Source of the DNA: Dongia_A sp044226685
GTDB taxonomy: Bacteria > Pseudomonadota > Alphaproteobacteria > Dongiales > Dongiaceae
DNA length: 64,000 nucleotides
Direction: 5' to 3'
NCBI GenBank assembly: GCA_044226685.1
Contig: JBGAGP010000006.1
Coordinates: 7,516 to 71,515, forward strand
In this document: positions 25,217 through 34,819 of the stretch, piece by piece
Numbering within the stretch: the stretch's first letter is position 1
How the letters are laid out: each line of letters opens with the position of its first letter
Notes under the pieces: generated by a model
The model's input: only the letters and a program-made list of their open reading frames with translations
Told to the model about the DNA's origin: nothing
The model's database searches: none
Translations under genes and position numbers: made by a program

Positions 25217-26431
25217 TCAGGCCATCGCCTTCTTGAGGTTCTCGTCCAGCTTGTCGAGGAACTGCGTGGTCGTCATCCAGGTCTGGTCGGGCGAGATCAG
25301 CAGCGCCAGGTCCTTGGTCATGTGCCCGGCCTCGACGGTGTCGACGCAGATCTTCTCCAGCGCCTCGGCGAATTTCTGCACCTCCGGCGTGTTGTCGAAC
25401 TTGCCGCGATACCACAGGCCGCGGGTCCAGGCGTAGATCGAGGCGATCGGGTTGGTCGAGGTCTGCTTGCCCTTCTGGTGCTCGCGATAGTGCCGCGTGA
25501 CGGTGCCGTGCGCGGCCTCGGCCTCGATGGTCTTGCCGTCGGGCGACATCAGCACCGAGGTCATCAGGCCGAGCGAGCCGAAGCCCTGGGCCACGGTGTC
25601 GGACTGCACGTCGCCGTCGTAGTTCTTGCAGGCCCAGACGAAGGCGCCCGACCATTTCAGCGCGCTCGCCACCATGTCGTCGATCAGGCGGTGCTCGTAG
25701 ACCATCTTCCGCTCCTTGAACTTGGCGGCGAATTCCTGGTCGAACACTTCCTGGAACAGGTCCTTGAAGCGGCCGTCATAGGCCTTGAGGATGGTGTTCT
25801 TGGTCGAGAGATAGACCGGCCAGCCGAGGCCGAGGCCGTAGTTGAAGCAGGCACGGGCGAAGCCGCGGATCGAATCGTCGAGGTTGTACATGCCCATGGC
25901 GACGCCGCCGCCGGGGAAATTGAACACCTCCCGCTCGATCGGCTTGCCGCCGTCGGCGGGCTCGAATTTCATGGTCAGCCTGCCCTTGCCCGGCACCACG
26001 AAATCGGTGGCGCGGTACTGGTCGCCGAAGGCGTGGCGGCCGATGACGATGGGCTGGGTCCAGCCCGGCACCAGGCGCGGCACGTTGCGGCAGATGATCG
26101 GCTGGCGGAACACGGTGCCGTCGAGGATGTTGCGGATGGTGCCGTTGGGCGACTTCCACATCTGCTTCAGGTTGAACTCCTTCACCCGCGCCTCGTCCGG
26201 GGTGATGGTCGCGCACTTGACGCCCACGCCGTACTGCTTGATGGCGTTGGCGGAATCGATGGTCACCTGGTCACCGGTGGCGTCGCGGTGCTCGACACCC
26301 AGGTCGAAGTATTTCAGCTCGATGTCGAGATAGGGGAGGATCAGCTTCTCCTTGATGAAATGCCAGATGATGCGGGTCATCTCATCGCCATCGAGCTCCA
26401 CGACCGGAGTCTTGACCTTGATCTTCGCCAT
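25217..26431 (-). CDS. icd: NADP-dependent isocitrate dehydrogenase
   Basis: The 404-residue TCA-cycle enzyme makes 2-oxoglutarate, CO2 and NADPH from isocitrate. It is of the dimeric, eukaryote-like type II group common in alphaproteobacteria, not the E. coli type: start KIKVKTPVVELDGDEMTRIIW in parts, TITPDEARV, KSPNGTIRNIL, VIGRHAFGDQYRATD, CKNYDGDVQSD with the metal-binding Asp residues, and EAAHGTVTRHYREHQKG for NADP. All are intact. The gene has its own start with no clear partner upstream; the exported cyclophilin gene follows closely. Confidence 0.97.
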   Translation of the reverse strand: MAKIKVKTPVVELDGDEMTRIIWHFIKEKLILPYLDIELKYFDLGVEHRDATGDQVTIDSANAIKQYGVGVKCATITPDEARVKEFNLKQMWKSPNGTIRNILDGTVFRQPIICRNVPRLVPGWTQPIVIGRHAFGDQYRATDFVVPGKGRLTMKFEPADGGKPIEREVFNFPGGGVAMGMYNLDDSIRGFARACFNYGLGLGWPVYLSTKNTILKAYDGRFKDLFQEVFDQEFAAKFKERKMVYEHRLIDDMVASALKWSGAFVWACKNYDGDVQSDTVAQGFGSLGLMTSVLMSPDGKTIEAEAAHGTVTRHYREHQKGKQTSTNPIASIYAWTRGLWYRGKFDNTPEVQKFAEALEKICVDTVEAGHMTKDLALLISPDQTWMTTTQFLDKLDENLKKAMA

Positions 26432-26554
26432 TAGGACGCTGCCTCCGAAAGACCGGCTCGGCGCGCCAGGGCGCGCCGGAACCCTTGTTGCATTGCAAAA
26501 TCGGGCCGCAGGATAGCACCGCTTCCGCGGATTTCCAGCGCGACCATTCGCCCC

Positions 26555-27142
26555 CTAGATCCGCTCCGGGAAGCTCGGCTCGCGGGTCTGCGGCGATGCC
26601 TCCAGCAGGTCGAACAGCCGCCCGACGCCGGCCACGACGGAGAACAACTGGCGTGCCGCGGGACGGGCGAAGCCGTTGTCGATCACATGGTCGATCAGGC
26701 CCAGAAAGGGGTCCCAATAGCCGGCGTGATTGATCAGCACGATCGGCTTGTCGTGCATGCCGAGCTGGCGCCAGGTGATGATCTCGAAGGTCTCGTCCAG
26801 CGTGCCCATGCCGCCGGGCAGGATCACGAAGGCGTCGGACTGGTCGAACATCATGCGTTTGCGCGTGTGCATGGTGTCGACGATCTTGAGCTCGGTCAGC
26901 CCGCGATGGCCAAGCTCGGCGCGCTCGAGGTGCTGCGGGATGATGCCCAGCACTTGCCCGCCGGCCGCCATCGTCGCATCGGCCACGGCGCCCATCAGGC
27001 CGATCCCGCCGCCGCCATAGACCAGGCGAATGCCGCGTTCGGCCAGTTCCCGGCCGAGTTCCTTGGCGATCTCGATGAAGGTTTCGGAGGTGCCGGGCGA
27101 AGCCCCGCAATAGACGCAAACGGATTTAATCATCTCACTCAT
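26555..27142 (-). CDS. LOG-family (TIGR00730) nucleoside 5'-monophosphate phosphoribohydrolase
   Basis: The 195-residue Rossmann-fold protein carries the LOG-family motif PGGMGTLDE, with YGGGGIGLMG for phosphate binding. Characterised members cleave cytokinin or purine nucleoside 5'-monophosphates to base and ribose 5-phosphate; in bacteria without cytokinins they are thought to serve purine salvage or nucleotide hygiene. Length and motifs are standard. The ATG at 27142 starts the gene, with another possible start three codons in. It is 123 bases upstream of icd on the same strand but the gap suggests a separate unit. Confidence 0.92.
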   Translation of the reverse strand: MSEMIKSVCVYCGASPGTSETFIEIAKELGRELAERGIRLVYGGGGIGLMGAVADATMAAGGQVLGIIPQHLERAELGHRGLTELKIVDTMHTRKRMMFDQSDAFVILPGGMGTLDETFEIITWRQLGMHDKPIVLINHAGYWDPFLGLIDHVIDNGFARPAARQLFSVVAGVGRLFDLLEASPQTREPSFPERI

Positions 27143-27434
27143 ATATCATCCAAGGGGCCATCCCCTCGGCCTTTCATCTCTGTCCTTCTTGCCAGCCATG
27201 TTATGGCCGGAATCCCTCCTGGCGGCAAGGTGCGGGATTGCCGCCACAGGGTGCGGCGCGCCGGCACGGTCAGCCGGCCGGGGCGGCGCGCGGCAGGCAT
27301 CCGGGCCCTGGGGTGCAGGCAAAATTCGCTGTGATTCCCGCAGGATCAAAGGGCGCGGGCTGTGACTTCGGTCTTTCTCATGCGCGGCCGGGTCTGATAC
27401 TGTCCTGCAACAGGGTGGTCACAGGAGGCTGCAC

Positions 27435-28634
27435 GTGACGCGCGTGGCATTGACCGGGACAATCGGCGCCGCCGTTCTGGTGGCGGCCCTCGGTCTGTTC
27501 TTCGCCATCTACCAGCAGGACCAGGACGACACGGCCGATACGCCGCCGGCGGCGTCCACCGCGCCAGCGGACCAGGCCGTGACGGGTGGAGCCGCGACGA
27601 CCGGCAGCGAGCAGACGGCCTCGACCCAGGGTGAGCAAGGTGGCGGCCAAGGGACTGGCCAGGGCGCCGCCCAGGGTGCGGCCACCGGCGCGGAGGCTGG
27701 GGCCGGCGCGACGCCGGTGCCGCCCAGCTTCGATGTGGTGCGGGTCAATCCCAGTGGCGACACGGTGATTGCCGGCCGCGCCGAGCCCAACGCCAAGGTC
27801 ACCATCCTGGACCGTGGCAACGTGCTGGGCACCGTCGATGCCGATGGGCGGGGCGAATGGGTGTTCCTGCCCGACGCGGCGCTCAATCCGGGGGAGCATA
27901 GCTTCACCCTTGAAAGCGGCGCCGGCGAAGCGCCGAAGCAGGAATCCGACAGCACCGTCGTCGTCATCGTGCCGGAAGTGGCCAAGGACATCGCCGGGCA
28001 GCCGAGCGACCAGCCGGCCGGCGCGCTGGCCATCGAGGTGCCGAAAACCGGCGATGGCCCGACGCGGGTGCTGAACGTGCCGAACGCCACGGCCGAAGCC
28101 GCCGCCGCCGCGCCGGCAGGTCCTGAGATCGCCGCGATCGACTACAACGCGGAGGGCCGCGCGGTGCTATCCGGGCGCGCGCCCGGCGGTGCGCGGCTGT
28201 TCGTCTATGTCGACAACAAGCCGGCGGGCGAGGCCGTGGCCGACGAGGATGGCGCCTGGTCGTTCACGCCGAAGACGGCGATCGCGCCCGGCCTGCATGT
28301 GATCCGCATCGACCAGGTCGATGGTTCCGGCAAGGTCCTGGCGCGGGCCGAAACGCCGTTCGAGCAGGCGACGTTCCCACTCGCCGCCGGGGCCGCCACG
28401 CAACCGGCGGCCACCGCGGAGACTGCCGCGGCAACGGGTCAGCAAGGTGCCGCCACCGCGGCGGGAGTCGGCACCATCGTGGTGCAGCCGGGCAATACCT
28501 TGTGGCGCCTGGCACGCGAGAGCTACGGCGCCGGCGTGCGCTACACGGTGATCTACGAGGCCAACAAGGAACAGATCACCAATCCCAACCTGATCTATCC
28601 GGGCCAGGTTTTTTCGGTTCCAGCCGAGAACTGA
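27435..28634 (+). CDS. LysM-domain envelope protein with Ig-like segments
   Basis: The 399-residue protein has an N-terminal transmembrane anchor or uncleaved signal (~6-26), a low-complexity Gln/Gly/Ala/Thr linker (~32-95), two bacterial Ig-like segments (~97-180 and ~228-300) and a C-terminal LysM domain (~345-397: VQPGNTLWRLARESYG, YEANKEQITNPNLIYPGQVF). LysM binds peptidoglycan GlcNAc. The layout resembles the LysM/Ig-like proteins of alphaproteobacteria that span the periplasm. It starts with GTG after AGGAGG. It is monocistronic and converges with the next gene. Confidence 0.88.
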   Translation: MTRVALTGTIGAAVLVAALGLFFAIYQQDQDDTADTPPAASTAPADQAVTGGAATTGSEQTASTQGEQGGGQGTGQGAAQGAATGAEAGAGATPVPPSFDVVRVNPSGDTVIAGRAEPNAKVTILDRGNVLGTVDADGRGEWVFLPDAALNPGEHSFTLESGAGEAPKQESDSTVVVIVPEVAKDIAGQPSDQPAGALAIEVPKTGDGPTRVLNVPNATAEAAAAAPAGPEIAAIDYNAEGRAVLSGRAPGGARLFVYVDNKPAGEAVADEDGAWSFTPKTAIAPGLHVIRIDQVDGSGKVLARAETPFEQATFPLAAGAATQPAATAETAAATGQQGAATAAGVGTIVVQPGNTLWRLARESYGAGVRYTVIYEANKEQITNPNLIYPGQVFSVPAEN

Positions 28635-28730
28635 GCGCCTTGGGGCGCCGCGGCGCGTGCGCTTCGCGCGGCGATCTGGCGCGCGATATCGTTACGATGA
28701 AACTTGAGCCCGGTGCAATTGGAGCCGGCG

Positions 28731-29207
28731 CTATTGGACCGAGGCCGGGTTCGTGACCGCCGCCGCGTGCGGCCATTTCGGCAGGATGTCGCGCAGCACC
28801 AGCAGATAGGGCCGCACCTCCAGGATGAGCCCGGCGGCGGCGGCGAGCAGGGTGGTCGGGGTCCAGGGCTCGGCGATCTCGGCGCGGCCGACGCAATAGA
28901 TCCGCTTCTGCCGCGACACCATGAGGCGGCAAGCGGGCACGCCCTGGCTGGCGCGGATGATGGCATGGGCGCTGTCGCGCAACTCGACGCCCTCGGCGGT
29001 ATAGGGGTCGCTGCCGATATCGGCGGAAATCTGCAGCACCGGACCGGACTCGATAAGCCGGGTATTGGCCGAGAAGGTCAGGCCATAGGCATGAAAAGAA
29101 AACGCGACGTTGGTCTTGCTGTTGGAAAGGGCCACGGTGCCGTCGGGCAGGAAATCGAGCCCGTGCAACTCGTCTGGCGCGGGGTTGCTGCTGGTGTTCG
29201 GCATCAT
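28731..29207 (-). CDS. Conserved hypothetical protein
   Basis: The 158-residue soluble protein has no signal peptide. The N-terminal half looks beta-rich (GTVALSNSKTNVAFSFHAYG, LQISADIG), the middle has a Cys pair (about 97 and 109) in ACRLMVSRQKRIYCVG, and the C-terminal ~45 residues are hydrophobic and helical (LLAAAAGLILEVRPYLLVLRDIL), which may be a membrane-associated or dimer helix. I do not recognise a family. It is transcribed towards the LysM gene and away from the psd cluster, and its codon pattern is like that of its neighbours, so it appears real. Confidence 0.65.
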   Translation of the reverse strand: MMPNTSSNPAPDELHGLDFLPDGTVALSNSKTNVAFSFHAYGLTFSANTRLIESGPVLQISADIGSDPYTAEGVELRDSAHAIIRASQGVPACRLMVSRQKRIYCVGRAEIAEPWTPTTLLAAAAGLILEVRPYLLVLRDILPKWPHAAAVTNPASVQ

Positions 29208-29452
29208 GGTCGCCGCCTGGGCCTGGATCGAATGGTGAACAGCGGCGATGGTAGCGGCGGGATCATTAATTAACCCTGAAAGTGACAGACCGGGCCGGTC
29301 ACCGGGCGAAACCGGCGGCTTTCCCCGCCAGGCCGCCGGACCGTGGGTGGAAATGCGCGTGACCCCTCCCCAAATCTATGGCAGATCAAGCTTCTAGCGA
29401 GCGCCCAGCCGAGCTGCGGGGAGTCGCGCCGCGCTGCAATGAGGTGGCCTCC

Positions 29453-30139
29453 TTGTCGACCTTCACGGTCCCGCCGATCCATCGAGAGGGCTGGCGATTC
29501 GTCGCCCTGTTCGCCGCCGCCGCGGCGGTGCTGTTCTATCTCTGGCAGCCCTTGGGCTGGGTCGGGGTGATCCTCACGCTGTGGTGCGCCTATTTCTTCC
29601 GCGACCCGGCGCGGGTGACGCCCAGCCGGGACGGGCTGGTGATCTCGCCCGCGGACGGCGTGGTGCAGATGATCCAGCCGGCGATCCCGCCGGCCGAACT
29701 GGGCATGGATCAACGGCCGCTGACGCGCGTTAGCATCTTCATGAACGTGTTCGACGTGCACGTGAACCGGGCGCCGATCGACGGCGAGGTCATCGCGCTC
29801 GCCTATCGTCCCGGCAAGTTCCTCAACGCGGCGCTGGACAAGGCGAGCGAGCACAACGAGCGCCAGTCCATCCACCTGCGCACGCGCGACGGCCTCAATA
29901 TCTGCATGGTGCAGATCGCCGGGCTGGTGGCGCGGCGCATCAAATGCGACCTGGTGGCCGGGCGCAACGTGCGCGCCGGCGAGCGGGTCGGCCTGATCCG
30001 CTTCGGCAGCCGGGTCGATGTCTACCTGCCCGACGGCATCGCGCCGCTGGTCTGTGTCGGGCAGCGGGCGGTGGCCGGGGAGAGCGTGCTGGCCGACATC
30101 AGGTCCGAGGAATCGTCGCGGCTTGGCGAAGAACGGTGA
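29453..30139 (+). CDS. psd: Phosphatidylserine decarboxylase proenzyme
   Basis: The 228-residue enzyme decarboxylates phosphatidylserine to phosphatidylethanolamine at the inner membrane. It is the short alphaproteobacterial type: IHREGW, a hydrophobic anchor (~17-48), ISPADGVVQ, VSIFMNVFDVHVNRAP and the self-cleavage site FGSRVDVYLP, where Gly185-Ser186 is cut and Ser becomes the pyruvoyl group. I start at the TTG at 29453 because GAGGTG is correctly spaced and the length then matches the family; an in-frame ATG at 29378 lacks a ribosome-binding site but remains possible. It is first in psd-pssA-CDP-alcohol transferase. Confidence 0.93.
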   Translation: MSTFTVPPIHREGWRFVALFAAAAAVLFYLWQPLGWVGVILTLWCAYFFRDPARVTPSRDGLVISPADGVVQMIQPAIPPAELGMDQRPLTRVSIFMNVFDVHVNRAPIDGEVIALAYRPGKFLNAALDKASEHNERQSIHLRTRDGLNICMVQIAGLVARRIKCDLVAGRNVRAGERVGLIRFGSRVDVYLPDGIAPLVCVGQRAVAGESVLADIRSEESSRLGEER

Positions 30140-30175
30140 TTGCGGCACTCTAGGTTGATCCAGGAGGGCAAGACG

Positions 30176-31006
30176 ATGCGACGCACACGATTGCGGGATC
30201 ATTCGATCAATCGCCTGATCCCGAACATGCTGACCCTGTTCGCGCTCAGCGCCGGGTTGACGTCGATCAAGTTCGCGCTGGACGGACGGTGGGATCACGC
30301 CTGCATCTCCATCATCGTGGCCGCGCTGTTCGACGCGCTGGACGGCCGCATCGCCCGGCTGCTCGACAGCACCAGCAAGTTCGGCGCCGAGCTGGATTCG
30401 CTCTCCGACTTCATCGCCTTCGGCGTGGCGCCGTCGATCATCCTCTATGTCTGGACCATGGATCAGGCCGGCCGCATCGGCTGGGGCTGCTCCATGCTGT
30501 TCAGCGCCTGCATGGCGTTGCGCCTGGCGCGATTCAACACCAAGCTCGACAATGCGGATGTCCCGGCCTGGACCTCGCGCTTCTTCACCGGCGTGCCGGC
30601 GCCGGCGGGGGCCGGGTTGGTGCTGCTGCCGCTGATCGCCTTCAACGAATACGGCACCGGGCTGGCGGATGAGCCGGCGCTGGTCGGCATCTGGATGGTC
30701 ATCGTTTCCGGCCTGCTGGTCAGCCGCATTCCAACCTTCTCGTTCAAGCGGCTGGCGATCACCCAGCGCTGGGTGCTGCCGGCCATGGTGATCGTCACCG
30801 TCTTCGTGGCGCTGCTGGCGAGCGAAACCTGGAACACGATCCTGGTCTGCGGCCTGCTCTACCTGGCCTCCATCCCGTTCAGCCACCGGCAGTTCCAGCG
30901 GTTGTCGATGCAACGCCCGCATGCGGCGAGCGTCGATCATCGTGTCGGGCTGGATCATGGCGGCGATCATGGGCAGGACCGCGGGCAAGACCGGGGCCAG
31001 CACTGA
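30176..31006 (+). CDS. pssA: CDP-diacylglycerol--serine O-phosphatidyltransferase
   Basis: The 276-residue integral membrane enzyme makes phosphatidylserine, the substrate of the psd product encoded just upstream. The CDP-alcohol phosphotransferase motif D-G-x2-A-R-x8-G-x3-D-x3-D is intact in DALDGRIARLL...FGAELDSLSD (~51-77), within about seven membrane helices. The ATG at 30176 has CAGGAGG upstream. The last ~25 residues are unusual: a hydrophilic tail rich in His, Asp, Gly, Gln and Arg (VDHRVGLDHGGDHGQDRG). Psd and pssA adjacency is typical. Confidence 0.94.
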   Translation: MRRTRLRDHSINRLIPNMLTLFALSAGLTSIKFALDGRWDHACISIIVAALFDALDGRIARLLDSTSKFGAELDSLSDFIAFGVAPSIILYVWTMDQAGRIGWGCSMLFSACMALRLARFNTKLDNADVPAWTSRFFTGVPAPAGAGLVLLPLIAFNEYGTGLADEPALVGIWMVIVSGLLVSRIPTFSFKRLAITQRWVLPAMVIVTVFVALLASETWNTILVCGLLYLASIPFSHRQFQRLSMQRPHAASVDHRVGLDHGGDHGQDRGQDRGQH

Positions 31007-31015
31007 AGCCGCCCG

Positions 31016-31618
31016 ATGCTGGATCGCGCCGCGCGGCGGCTGGTTGACCCAATTCTCGAATCGGTCGCGGCGCGCGCGGCGGAACTGCGGCTGAACGCCG
31101 ACCAGGTGACGATCATCGGTTTCGGCTTCGGCCTGGCGGCAATCGCCGCGATCGCCGCGCAGGCCTATCTCCTGGGGCTGGTCCTGCTGCTGCTCAACCG
31201 GCTGGCCGATGGCGTCGATGGCTGCCTGGCGCGGAAATCAGGGCCGACCGATCTCGGCGCCTATCTCGACATCGTGCTCGATTTCATCGTGTATTCCGGC
31301 GCCGCCTTCGCCTTCGCGCTGGCGATGCGCGAAGACGCCCTGGCCGCCGCGTTCCTGATCTTTTCCTTCATGGGCACAGGATCGAGCTTCCTGGCCTTCG
31401 CGATCTTCGCGGCCAAGCGCAGCCTGCGGCCCGCGAGCGAAACGGCGAAGGGATTCTACTATCTGGGCGGCATCACCGAAGGCACCGAGACGATCCTGCT
31501 GTTCGTCTTCGTCTGCCTGATGCCGGGCTATTTCCCGATCGCGGCCTACGTCTTCGGCACACTGTGCTGGCTCACCACGCTGGGCCGCATCGGCGCCGCG
31601 GTCCAGCGCCTCAGGTAG
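31016..31618 (+). CDS. CDP-alcohol phosphatidyltransferase of unknown alcohol
   Basis: The 200-residue membrane protein has the full CDP-alcohol phosphotransferase signature: Asp65, Asp68, Arg73, Gly81, Asp85 and Asp89 in DGVDGCLARKSGPTDLG...D, and about six hydrophobic helices. It is smaller than pssA and starts nine bases after it, so it belongs to the same operon. The acceptor alcohol could be glycerol 3-phosphate, inositol phosphate or another; the sequence does not show which. It converges with the RND permease gene; the two stop codons abut. Confidence 0.88.
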   Translation: MLDRAARRLVDPILESVAARAAELRLNADQVTIIGFGFGLAAIAAIAAQAYLLGLVLLLLNRLADGVDGCLARKSGPTDLGAYLDIVLDFIVYSGAAFAFALAMREDALAAAFLIFSFMGTGSSFLAFAIFAAKRSLRPASETAKGFYYLGGITEGTETILLFVFVCLMPGYFPIAAYVFGTLCWLTTLGRIGAAVQRLR

Positions 31619-34600
31619 CTATTCGGCCAGGCTCTTCTCGGCCTCCGCCGGTTCCGGCGCCGCGCCGCTGCGACGCGCCCGGCGCCGTGCGCGCCAGTCA
31701 TAGAAGCGGCCCTGCAGTTCCAGCGCGCAGGGCGTGAACAGCAGGGTCAGCGGCGAGGCGAACAGCACGCCGAAGGTGATGGCGGTCGCCAGCGGCGACC
31801 ACCACTGCGTCGACGGCGCATTGAAGGTGATGTCGCGGGCGGTGAAGTCGATGGTCATGTGGAAGACCAGCGGCAGCAGGCCCAGCACGGTGGTGAGCTT
31901 GGTGAGGATCACCGGGCGCAGGCGCTGCACGCCGGTTACCAGCAGCGCGTCGCGGCGCGAGGCCATGGTCTTCTTCAGATGGTCGTAGGTGTCGATCAGC
32001 ACGATGTTGTTGTTGACGATGATGCCGGCCAGCGCGATGACGCCGATGCCGGTCATGACGATGCCGAAGGGCTCCTGCATGATGAGCTGGCCGAACATCA
32101 CGCCGATCGACGACATGACGATCGCGGTCAGGACCAGCAGCACCGAGAAGAAGCTGTTGAACTGCAGCAGCAGGATGAGCGTGATCAGGAACATCGTGGC
32201 GCAGGCCGCAAGGCTGAGGAAGTTGGCGGATTCCGCCTGGTCCTCGTCCTCGCCGCGGAAGCTGACGTTGACGGCGGCCGGGATGCCGGAATCGCCGGCG
32301 ACCCAGGCCTTGATCTGCTCCAGCTCGCCATAGGGGAGCACATCGGGCTTCAGGTTGGCCTCCACATCGATCACGCGCATGCCCTCGACGCGGCGAACCA
32401 GGGCCAGCTTCGGCTTGGCCTCGCGCTTCACGAAATTGCTCAAGGGCACCGAGCCGTTGGCGGTCGGAATGCGCAACTGGTCGAGCTCGCTGAGGTTGCG
32501 GATCGATTCCGGGAAGCGGGCGACGATGTCGATCTCGTCATCGGCATCGTCCGGGCGGTAGTCGCCGAACTTGAGGCCGCGCGTCACCAGCTGGATCACA
32601 TTGCCGACGGCGGTGACGTCGAGGCCGTATTTGGCCGCCTCGGCGCGGTCGACGGTCAATTCCCATTCGATGCCGGGGACCGGGCGCGAATCCTGCACGT
32701 CGACCAGGTTCGGCATGGATTCAAGTTTCTTGCGCACGATGCCGGCCGCCTGCTCCAGCGCCGGGAAATCCTGCGATGTCAGCTGCAGGTGGATCGGCTT
32801 GCCGCCGCTGGGGCCGCCTTCCTCCTCGGCCAGCTCGATCTGGATGCCGGGGATGGGCGCGGTCTTTTCCCGGATTTCGCCCAGGATCGTGTCCACTTTG
32901 CGCCGCTTGTCCCAGTCGCCGAATTCCAGCGTGATCATGCCGATCACGTCCTCGGCCAGCTCCTGTCCGCCGGAGCGGCCACCGACATCGGCCTTGGTGA
33001 CGCTGTAGATGCTGCGGATCTCGTGATGCTCGGCGTTGACGGCAAGGATCTTGGCCTCGACGCTCTTCACCAGGTCGTTGCGTTCGCTGACCGACATGTT
33101 GCCGCGGGCATGGATCTGCACCTGCGCCCGTTCCGGCTCGACGTCGGGGAAGAACTCGATGCCGGCGTTCCACATCATGAAGGCGAAGACGGTCGCGAAC
33201 AGGATGCCGACGCCGCCGAGGATGACCAGCGCCGGGTGCCGCAATGCGCCGCGCAGGGCGGCAAGGTAGATGCGGTCGAGGCCACGGGCCCGCGCCAGCT
33301 GCTGCTGGGCGCTCAGGCGCTCCGCTTCGACCAGGTCGATATCCTCGCCGTTCGGCTTGCCGATCATGGCGCCGATGCACGGGATGAAGATCATCGCCAT
33401 CAACAGCGAGGCGAACAGGGTCGCGGTCAGGGTGATCGGCAGGTATTTCATGAACTCGCCGGTGGTGCCGGGCCAGAAGGCCATCGGCCCGAAGGCGGCG
33501 ATGATGGTGAGGATCGACGAGGTGATCGGCCAGGCCATGCGCTTGGTCGCCTCGGCATAGGCGCTGCGCCGGTCCATGCCGTTCAGCATGCAGCGGTCGG
33601 CGTATTCGACCAGGATGATGGCGCCGTCGACCAGCATGCCGGTCGCCATGATCAGCGAGAACAGCACCACCAGGTTGATGGTGATGCCGAAGCCGGCCAG
33701 CATCAGGATGCCGATCAGGAAGGAGCCGGGCACCGCGATGCCGACGATGATGCCGCCGCGCAGGCCGAGCGAGGCGACCACGATGATGAGCACCAGCAGG
33801 ACCGCGGTGATCAGGCTGTTCTCCAGCTCGCCCAGCATGGAGCGTATCTGCTCGGAGCTGTCCTGGGAGAAGGTGACCTTGACCTGGGGCGGCCAGGACT
33901 TGCTCTCCTCCGCGACCAGGGCGCGGACCTTGTTGATGGTCTCGATGATGTTCTCGCCGGCGCGCTTGGAGACCTCGATGCCGATTGCCGGCAGGCCGTC
34001 GATGCGCGCCACCGATTCCGCGTCCTTGAAGGTGCGGCGGATGGTGGCGACGTCCTTGACCCGGATCACCGCGTCGCCCGCCACCTTGAGCGGCATGTCC
34101 AGAATGTCGCCGGCGGTCTCGAACAGGCCGGGCACCTTGATGGCGAAGCGGCCCTGGCCGGTATCCATGGTGCCGGCGGCGACCAGCCGGTTGGAGCGGG
34201 CGACGATGCTGCCCACCTCGTCCAGCGCCAGGCCGTAGGCTTCCAGGCGCAGCGGGTCGATCACCAGCTCGACCAGTTCCTCGCGCTTGCCGCTGATCGG
34301 CGCCTCGAGCACGGCCGGGATGCCCTCGATCTTGTCCTGCAGGCGCTCGGCCAGTTTCAGCAGCGAGCGCTCCGGCACGTCACCGGAGAGCGTCACCACC
34401 AGGACGGGGAAACGGCTGAAGGCCACTTCCTGCACGAAGGGCTCGTCGGCGTCCTCCGGCAGGTCGGGCTTCGCCAGATCGACCTGTTCGCGCACGTCGG
34501 TCAGCGCCTTGTCGATGTCGTAGCCGGCCTGGAACTCCAGCACCACCGAGCCGCCGCCGAGATAGGTCATGGAGCGGAACTCCTTCAACCCCTCGATCGT

Positions 34601-34819
34601 GCGCAGGCGCTGTTCCATCGGCCGGGCGAGCAGGCGCTCGGCATCGTCCGGCGAGACGCCCTCCAGCGACATCATCACGTAGATGAAGGGCAGCTGGATG
34701 TCCGGCCACAATTCCTTGGGCAGGTTCTTGTAGGTGATCCAGCCGGCGGCGAGCAGCAGGATCAGGCCGGCCAGCACCACCCGGCTGTTGGCGATGATGG
34801 CCTCGACCAGGCGGCTCAT
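31619..34819 (-). CDS. RND-family efflux permease (AcrB/CzcA-like)
   Basis: The 1066-residue inner-membrane permease has the duplicated RND architecture: a first helix at ~12-30, a large periplasmic porter loop, helices 2-6, a cytoplasmic break, helix 7, a second porter loop and helices 8-12. Motifs such as GTMDTGQGRFAIKVPG, MATGMLVDGAIILVEY (proton-relay helix 4 with an Asp) and NNNIVLIDTYDHL (helix 10) are seen. It would use the proton gradient to expel drugs, lipids or metals. Its start overlaps the stop of the membrane-fusion gene (ATGA). No TolC-type gene is in the window. Confidence 0.93.
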   Translation of the reverse strand: MSRLVEAIIANSRVVLAGLILLLAAGWITYKNLPKELWPDIQLPFIYVMMSLEGVSPDDAERLLARPMEQRLRTIEGLKEFRSMTYLGGGSVVLEFQAGYDIDKALTDVREQVDLAKPDLPEDADEPFVQEVAFSRFPVLVVTLSGDVPERSLLKLAERLQDKIEGIPAVLEAPISGKREELVELVIDPLRLEAYGLALDEVGSIVARSNRLVAAGTMDTGQGRFAIKVPGLFETAGDILDMPLKVAGDAVIRVKDVATIRRTFKDAESVARIDGLPAIGIEVSKRAGENIIETINKVRALVAEESKSWPPQVKVTFSQDSSEQIRSMLGELENSLITAVLLVLIIVVASLGLRGGIIVGIAVPGSFLIGILMLAGFGITINLVVLFSLIMATGMLVDGAIILVEYADRCMLNGMDRRSAYAEATKRMAWPITSSILTIIAAFGPMAFWPGTTGEFMKYLPITLTATLFASLLMAMIFIPCIGAMIGKPNGEDIDLVEAERLSAQQQLARARGLDRIYLAALRGALRHPALVILGGVGILFATVFAFMMWNAGIEFFPDVEPERAQVQIHARGNMSVSERNDLVKSVEAKILAVNAEHHEIRSIYSVTKADVGGRSGGQELAEDVIGMITLEFGDWDKRRKVDTILGEIREKTAPIPGIQIELAEEEGGPSGGKPIHLQLTSQDFPALEQAAGIVRKKLESMPNLVDVQDSRPVPGIEWELTVDRAEAAKYGLDVTAVGNVIQLVTRGLKFGDYRPDDADDEIDIVARFPESIRNLSELDQLRIPTANGSVPLSNFVKREAKPKLALVRRVEGMRVIDVEANLKPDVLPYGELEQIKAWVAGDSGIPAAVNVSFRGEDEDQAESANFLSLAACATMFLITLILLLQFNSFFSVLLVLTAIVMSSIGVMFGQLIMQEPFGIVMTGIGVIALAGIIVNNNIVLIDTYDHLKKTMASRRDALLVTGVQRLRPVILTKLTTVLGLLPLVFHMTIDFTARDITFNAPSTQWWSPLATAITFGVLFASPLTLLFTPCALELQGRFYDWRARRRARRSGAAPEPAEAEKSLAE

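Noticed and set aside
28640..28700. GC-rich inverted repeats between the convergent LysM and hypothetical genes as a terminator
   Set aside because: Stems are imperfect and no T run follows on either strand.
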